DNA of 11,008 bases, taken from positions 1 through 11,008 of the forward strand of contig JAGXHZ010000117.1 of the NCBI GenBank assembly GCA_024635855.1. The letters are read 5' to 3'. The notes beneath the pieces are model-generated. The model was not told where the DNA came from. It saw only the letters and a program-made list of their open reading frames with translations, and ran no database searches. The DNA is from Sulfuricurvum sp. (GTDB taxonomy: Bacteria; Campylobacterota; Campylobacteria; Campylobacterales; Sulfurimonadaceae). Both the position numbers and the translations under genes were made by a program. Shown in pieces: positions 7,471-11,008 of the stretch; the stretch's first letter is position 1; each line of letters opens with the position of its first letter.

Positions 7471-8352
7471 TTATCGTTCGACAACAAGACCGTCATTGTC
7501 AAAGTTTAATATTTTTACTTCAAAATCCGGAAACGCATTGATAAATTTATCTGCCATCGATGCGGCATCTTGATCGTACACCATGTTAAAGAATGTTGAT
7601 CCGCTTCCCGACAAGGTACTCATAAGTGCCCCGTTTTCGTACGCAATTCGTTGCACATCAAACAGCTCAGGCAACATTTTCATCCGTAATCTCTGATGAA
7701 AACGATCTTGGGTAGCCAAACGCAGCATCTCCCAATCTTCGTTATAAAACGCCCCAACCGTTACTGCCGTATGCGACAAGTTGAATACTGCATTTTCCTT
7801 GCTGTATGAGCGAGGAAGGGTTGTTCGTGATTTTGCTGTGGAGATAGGCTTGTTGGGAATAACCACAACGGCTTTGAGATAATCGGGCATGTGTTTTTGC
7901 TGTGAAAATACTTTTTGTTTCTCTACCATCGCCGAATTAAATCCCCCCATAACTGCTGGAGTAATATTATCAGGATGAGTTTCGTATACCAAGGCGTAGT
8001 TGAGGATACGACGTTTAGAGACTTTTACCCCTGCCGCTTCATGCGCACAACTAATCGCACTGACGATGACAGCTGAAGAGCTCCCCAGTCCGCGAGACAT
8101 AGGTATTTGGTTGTAAAACGTAAATTTAAAATTTTGGCGTTTTTGAGTCAAACGGCGATAATGCTCGTTAAAAATACTCACAAACAGATTGTTCCCTTTG
8201 AGACGAGGATTGTTTTCCCCCTCCCCTTTGATCGAAACGGTAAAAAATCGTGATGGGACAAGCTCAACACGGTTACGCAAATCAACGGCTAATCCTAATG
8301 AGTCAAAACCGGGCCCTAAATTAGCACTGGTTGCAGGTACACTTACAAACAC
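7471..8352 (-). CDS. thrB: Homoserine kinase (GHMP kinase family)
   Basis: ThrB phosphorylates L-homoserine with ATP, giving O-phosphohomoserine, the substrate of threonine synthase. The 293-residue cytoplasmic protein begins with the family strand [16 protein letters not shown] (5-20). It has the GHMP ATP-binding loop [11 protein letters not shown] (84-94), the ETHPDN motif (124-129) and the C-terminal [10 protein letters not shown] glycine motif. The start is a GTG at 8352 with AAGGA six bases upstream; that ribosome site overlaps the tsaB stop. The gap to tsaB is 9 bases. No other threonine genes are visible here, so its place in this operon appears to be lineage-specific gene order and not a pathway cluster. 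Confidence 0.94.
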   Translation of the reverse strand: MFVSVPATSANLGPGFDSLGLAVDLRNRVELVPSRFFTVSIKGEGENNPRLKGNNLFVSIFNEHYRRLTQKRQNFKFTFYNQIPMSRGLGSSSAVIVSAISCAHEAAGVKVSKRRILNYALVYETHPDNITPAVMGGFNSAMVEKQKVFSQQKHMPDYLKAVVVIPNKPISTAKSRTTLPRSYSKENAVFNLSHTAVTVGAFYNEDWEMLRLATQDRFHQRLRMKMLPELFDVQRIAYENGALMSTLSGSGSTFFNMVYDQDAASMADKFINAFPDFEVKILNFDNDGLVVER

Positions 8353-8361
8353 TCTTGTTCC

Positions 8362-8817
8362 TTATCCGACCGCATCAATTCCATAATAGGGGGCGTTATC
8401 GGTATTAAAATTTTCAACATTTATGACGCTTGGAAGCTCAAAGCCTTTCAAAACTGGCTGCTCCAGTGGCGTCGTCGAAATCGTATTGCTATTTTTAACG
8501 AAATAGAGCTTTCCTACTGCTTTGATGGGGTGATTTTCATTGAAAAAGAACCCATCCGCTGCCAAGAGTGGAATTTTTTGGACGATACTGAGTGTTTTTA
8601 AAAAGAGATAGGTCACTTTTATCCCCATAAAACTTCCCGGTCCATTCGCGTAGATTAAATGACAAAACGAATACCGACTCAATAAATCCTCAAAAATCTC
8701 ACTCAGCGCATCGGATCCCATCTTGTCACTTTTGATGGCTTCGACTAATCTTCCTGATTCATCGTAAACACTGACTAAAACAGGACTTCCCAATGCGATG
8801 ACAACTGCATCATGCAT
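8362..8817 (-). CDS. tsaB: Short TsaB-like protein (tRNA t6A modification)
   Basis: TsaB is the scaffold partner of TsaD in making N6-threonylcarbamoyladenosine at A37 of tRNAs that read ANN codons. The evidence is the [21 protein letters not shown] stretch (from residue 57), matching the family's GPGSFTGlR core, preceded by a predicted beta-strand start ([20 protein letters not shown]). At 151 residues it is much shorter than the E. coli protein (about 230) and appears to lack most of the second lobe of the ASKHA fold; I recall short forms in other Campylobacterota. The ATG at 8817 is chosen because it begins at the first strand and overlaps the lpxC stop in ATGCATGA. An ATG at 8868 would add 17 unlike residues. 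It could be annotated as hypothetical elsewhere; the GPGSF core makes TsaB the best call. Confidence 0.75.
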   Translation of the reverse strand: MHDAVVIALGSPVLVSVYDESGRLVEAIKSDKMGSDALSEIFEDLLSRYSFCHLIYANGPGSFMGIKVTYLFLKTLSIVQKIPLLAADGFFFNENHPIKAVGKLYFVKNSNTISTTPLEQPVLKGFELPSVINVENFNTDNAPYYGIDAVG

Positions 8818-9697
8818 ACGCTTTTGCCAACTCTTTTGACTCTGCGGTGACGAGCTCAACAATCTCATAATTGGCAGGATCTTTTAACAGTTCCATCGTC
8901 AGCTTATGATTGAGATCATGACTTCCCGCAAAAGCTTCATAATTTCCGATAAAGTTCATCCCAATTAATGACATATCCCCGATAGCATCGAGAATTTTAT
9001 GACGAACAAACTCATCCGTGAAACGTAACCCTTCCGGATTAAGAACTTTTTTATCGTCCAAAACTACGGCATTTTCTAAACTTCCACCCAGAGCAAGCCC
9101 TTTTGAACGCAGGTACTGCACTTCATGGACAAAACCAAAAGTTCGAGCTCTGGCTATCTCTTTTTTATAATTTTCTTTGGTAAATTTCAGAACATACGTT
9201 TGTTTATCAATCACAGGGTGGGCAAATTTGATGGTAAAATCGTAGCTTAGATCATTTGAGGGAGAGAGCTTAACGTATTTGTCACCCTCTCGGACTTCAA
9301 CCTCTTTTTTAATGCGCATGATTTTCTTGGGCGTATCGAGTTCGACAATTCCTGCTTCATCTAAAAGCATACAAAAGCTCATAGAGGAGCCATCCATAAC
9401 CGGAATCTCATCCGCATCCACGATAACACGAAGATTATCAATTCCGTACGCGTAGATAGCAGAAAGCATGTGCTCAATCGTGGAAATAGTCACCCCGTCT
9501 TTTCCAATAACGGTTGCCATTTTAGTATCCACAACACTCTCAGGTGTCAATGGGATTGAGACACCGGCATCGCTTCTAAAAAAAACAATTCCACTGTTGC
9601 TCTCCATCGGCTCAAGACGCAGATGAACCGGAACACCTTTGTGCAGCCCGATCCCTACCAGCTCAACTTTTTTACCGATTGTTGTTTGTCGTTTCAT
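8810..9697 (-). CDS. lpxC: UDP-3-O-acyl-N-acetylglucosamine deacetylase
   Basis: LpxC is the zinc deacetylase that performs the first committed step of lipid A synthesis, so the host has a Gram-negative outer membrane with lipopolysaccharide. The 295-residue protein begins [19 protein letters not shown], as the family does. It carries the catalytic Glu75 and zinc ligand His76 (STIEHMLSA), the other zinc ligands His233 and Asp237 ([12 protein letters not shown]), and the catalytic His260 ([10 protein letters not shown]). Length is normal. GAGGA lies about 11 bases before the ATG, a slightly long spacing, and a likely promoter lies 36 bases upstream. The stop overlaps the tsaB start. Confidence 0.97.
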   Translation of the reverse strand: MKRQTTIGKKVELVGIGLHKGVPVHLRLEPMESNSGIVFFRSDAGVSIPLTPESVVDTKMATVIGKDGVTISTIEHMLSAIYAYGIDNLRVIVDADEIPVMDGSSMSFCMLLDEAGIVELDTPKKIMRIKKEVEVREGDKYVKLSPSNDLSYDFTIKFAHPVIDKQTYVLKFTKENYKKEIARARTFGFVHEVQYLRSKGLALGGSLENAVVLDDKKVLNPEGLRFTDEFVRHKILDAIGDMSLIGMNFIGNYEAFAGSHDLNHKLTMELLKDPANYEIVELVTAESKELAKAYA

Positions 9698-9732
9698 AAC
9701 TGCCGTTTCCTCATGCTGGAGAATTATTTCCC

Positions 9733-9738
9733 ATTATA
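9733..9738 (-). promoter_or_regulatory. Probable -10 box of a promoter for lpxC
   Basis: A perfect TATAAT lies on the minus strand in the 48-base gap between the peptidase stop and lpxC. Transcription would start near 9726, leaving a leader of roughly 30 bases. The hexamer 17 bases upstream (TATCGA, inside the end of the peptidase gene) is a poor -35. Vegetative promoters in Campylobacterota often lack a conserved -35, so this is not a strong objection. It would let lpxC and the genes after it be expressed independently of the peptidase. Confidence 0.45.
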
Positions 9739-9745
9739 ACTGTTT

Positions 9746-11008
9746 TTACTGTTGATCGATAAACATTTTTGCCGTATCGATGACACTCGCAATATTGTCT
9801 TGAATCCATTTGCTGTCCATCCACTCTTCCGGACGTACTTCGATTCCCTGAACTAAGATACCAAAATGGAGATGATCTCCCATCGCATAACCGCTCATAC
9901 CCGTTTTAGCAATCACTTGTGCTGCAGCAACACTGTCATTTTCATGAACGTGGACATCAGAACAGTGACCATAAAGGGTGTAAAGACCAAATCCATGATC
10001 AATAATAGGGAGATTTCCATAAATGCCGTTAGGTTGAGAGAAAACAACCTTGCCCGCATTGGAACTCGTAATAGCGCCCATCTGAACACTCGCCAAATCA
10101 AGCCCCATGTGGTAAGCTTGAGAAACGTTTTTTTGTCCTTTGTAGCTATAAATACGGTGATCTCCAAAGTCTGCAACTTTTTGACCGTTTACCAAAGGAT
10201 AAAAAGGGATGAGTTTAAAGTCGTTAATCAAAGTATTAGATACTTTTGACGTAATCGTATGAATAACTTTTTCATTATCGTCACGGACTTTTTCGTTAAT
10301 GATACGAAACTGTTCAAGTCGGTCATTTACCCCTACAGTTTGCTCATACACGTTTGCAAGTTCAGCAATTTTACCTTCCAAGAAAGCGTCGCTCAACTCA
10401 ATATTCGAAACTTTATATGCATGATCTTTCAATCGTAAAGGGACAGTTCCTCTCGTCTCATTTCCTGCTTTGTCACGAGCTACCACTGTTGCACTAAAGC
10501 TCTCACTTTGAACAGGCCATGCGAGCAAGGAAGCGTAATACCCTTTTTTATAAAAAGGCTGTGCAATAAATGTTTTACCTATGGTTGTCTCAATTTTCAA
10601 GCTCTCCATCTGCGCATCTTCCGCTTTAAAAATGACGATAGCAGAACCTCCCTTTTGGATTTTATAAGAGCTTGCGATAACGGAAAGAACCGGACGGCGC
10701 TGGTCGATTACTAATGTAACCTCTTTTTTAACGGTGTTACCCAAAAATAATCCCCAAAGGCTGTTGTCGGTTGCTTCGATTTTTAACACAACACTTTGCG
10801 CTTCAGCGTTTCGTTTACCCTTAGGAGGAAGAACTTGAAAACTTTTTTTAGTAACCTTAGAAGGTGCAGCCTCATCGATGACCACCCACTCATCATGAGG
10901 ACCTACGATAGTCGCTGTAAACGATTTCAAACCGCTGCTGTCTTCAACATCAACATTGATCGGGTCTTGAAAATTCCAGTAAGCATCTTTACTGATCGTT
11001 AATTTTGG
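9746..11008 (-). CDS. M23 family (LytM-type) peptidoglycan endopeptidase, 5' end outside the window
   Basis: The frame is open to the right edge; 420 residues are visible and no convincing start lies inside, so the true start with any signal peptide is beyond 11008. The C-terminal domain is an M23 zinc metallopeptidase: the HxxxD zinc motif in AYHMGLDLAS (His300, Asp304 counted from the first visible residue), YGH (His348) and GDHLHFGI, whose second His (381) is the third zinc ligand. All catalytic residues are present, so it should be an active hydrolase cutting peptide cross-links in peptidoglycan. The part before it (about 1-190) is beta-rich, with repeats resembling Ig-like folds (VVARDKAGNETRG). 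A helical stretch (about 200-265) leads into the catalytic domain. It probably acts in the periplasm. The substrate (D,D- or L,D-type linkage) cannot be told, although M23 proteins shape the cell in helical relatives such as Helicobacter. Confidence 0.9.
   Translation of the reverse strand, partial: PKLTISKDAYWNFQDPINVDVEDSSGLKSFTATIVGPHDEWVVIDEAAPSKVTKKSFQVLPPKGKRNAEAQSVVLKIEATDNSLWGLFLGNTVKKEVTLVIDQRRPVLSVIASSYKIQKGGSAIVIFKAEDAQMESLKIETTIGKTFIAQPFYKKGYYASLLAWPVQSESFSATVVARDKAGNETRGTVPLRLKDHAYKVSNIELSDAFLEGKIAELANVYEQTVGVNDRLEQFRIINEKVRDDNEKVIHTITSKVSNTLINDFKLIPFYPLVNGQKVADFGDHRIYSYKGQKNVSQAYHMGLDLASVQMGAITSSNAGKVVFSQPNGIYGNLPIIDHGFGLYTLYGHCSDVHVHENDSVAAAQVIAKTGMSGYAMGDHLHFGILVQGIEVRPEEWMDSKWIQDNIASVIDTAKMFIDQQ

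Noticed and set aside
9746..10930. TTG at 10930 as the start of the M23 peptidase
   Set aside because: The frame stays open and reads sensible protein (KDAYWNFQDPINVDVED) right to the edge, and no signal peptide follows the TTG, so the real start is outside the window.
1..11008. CRISPR array, tRNA or rRNA genes, or an origin
   Set aside because: No regularly spaced repeats, no cloverleaf-like sequence with T-loop motif and no rRNA-like stretch were seen while reading both strands. A dedicated scan was not possible.

Overview
The window looks like the chromosome of a Campylobacterota (former Epsilonproteobacteria) member, probably a free-living sulfur oxidiser related to Sulfuricurvum or Sulfurimonas. 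This is inferred from the gene order and the flavour of the proteins; no search was run. Everything convincing is on the minus strand, so the operon reads from high to low coordinates.

From 11008 down to 814 lies one tightly packed housekeeping run of eleven genes: an M23 peptidase (cut by the right edge), lpxC, tsaB, thrB, ylxR, infB, rbfA, rimP, ribD, ubiE and xseA. Neighbours overlap by 1 to 11 bases or are separated by fewer than 10, with two exceptions: 48 bases before lpxC, which holds a good -10 box, and 102 bases between thrB and ylxR, which can fold in competing ways. The run combines envelope work (peptidoglycan hydrolase, lipid A synthesis), translation (t6A tRNA modification, IF2, RbfA, RimP, YlxR), cofactors (riboflavin, menaquinone methylation), threonine synthesis and DNA repair (exonuclease VII). 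Several genes are best started at an internal ATG, or at GTG, rather than at the longest possible start.

The xseA reading frame runs into a small palindrome-rich element (about 792-846) that supplies its last ten codons and its stop. Beyond it the composition changes sharply: 29 of the first 120 bases of the window are G or C, against 32 of 60 within xseA at 1501-1560. The segment 654-813 holds no clear intact gene, only a possible fragment.

The left end (1-653) is the 5' part of an AT-rich minus-strand gene, open at the window edge. Its product has a 190-residue helical N-terminal region followed by an unmistakable UvrD-type helicase Q motif placed as in DNA helicase IV. This is the most likely accessory part of the window, but its catalytic domain and neighbours lie outside it.
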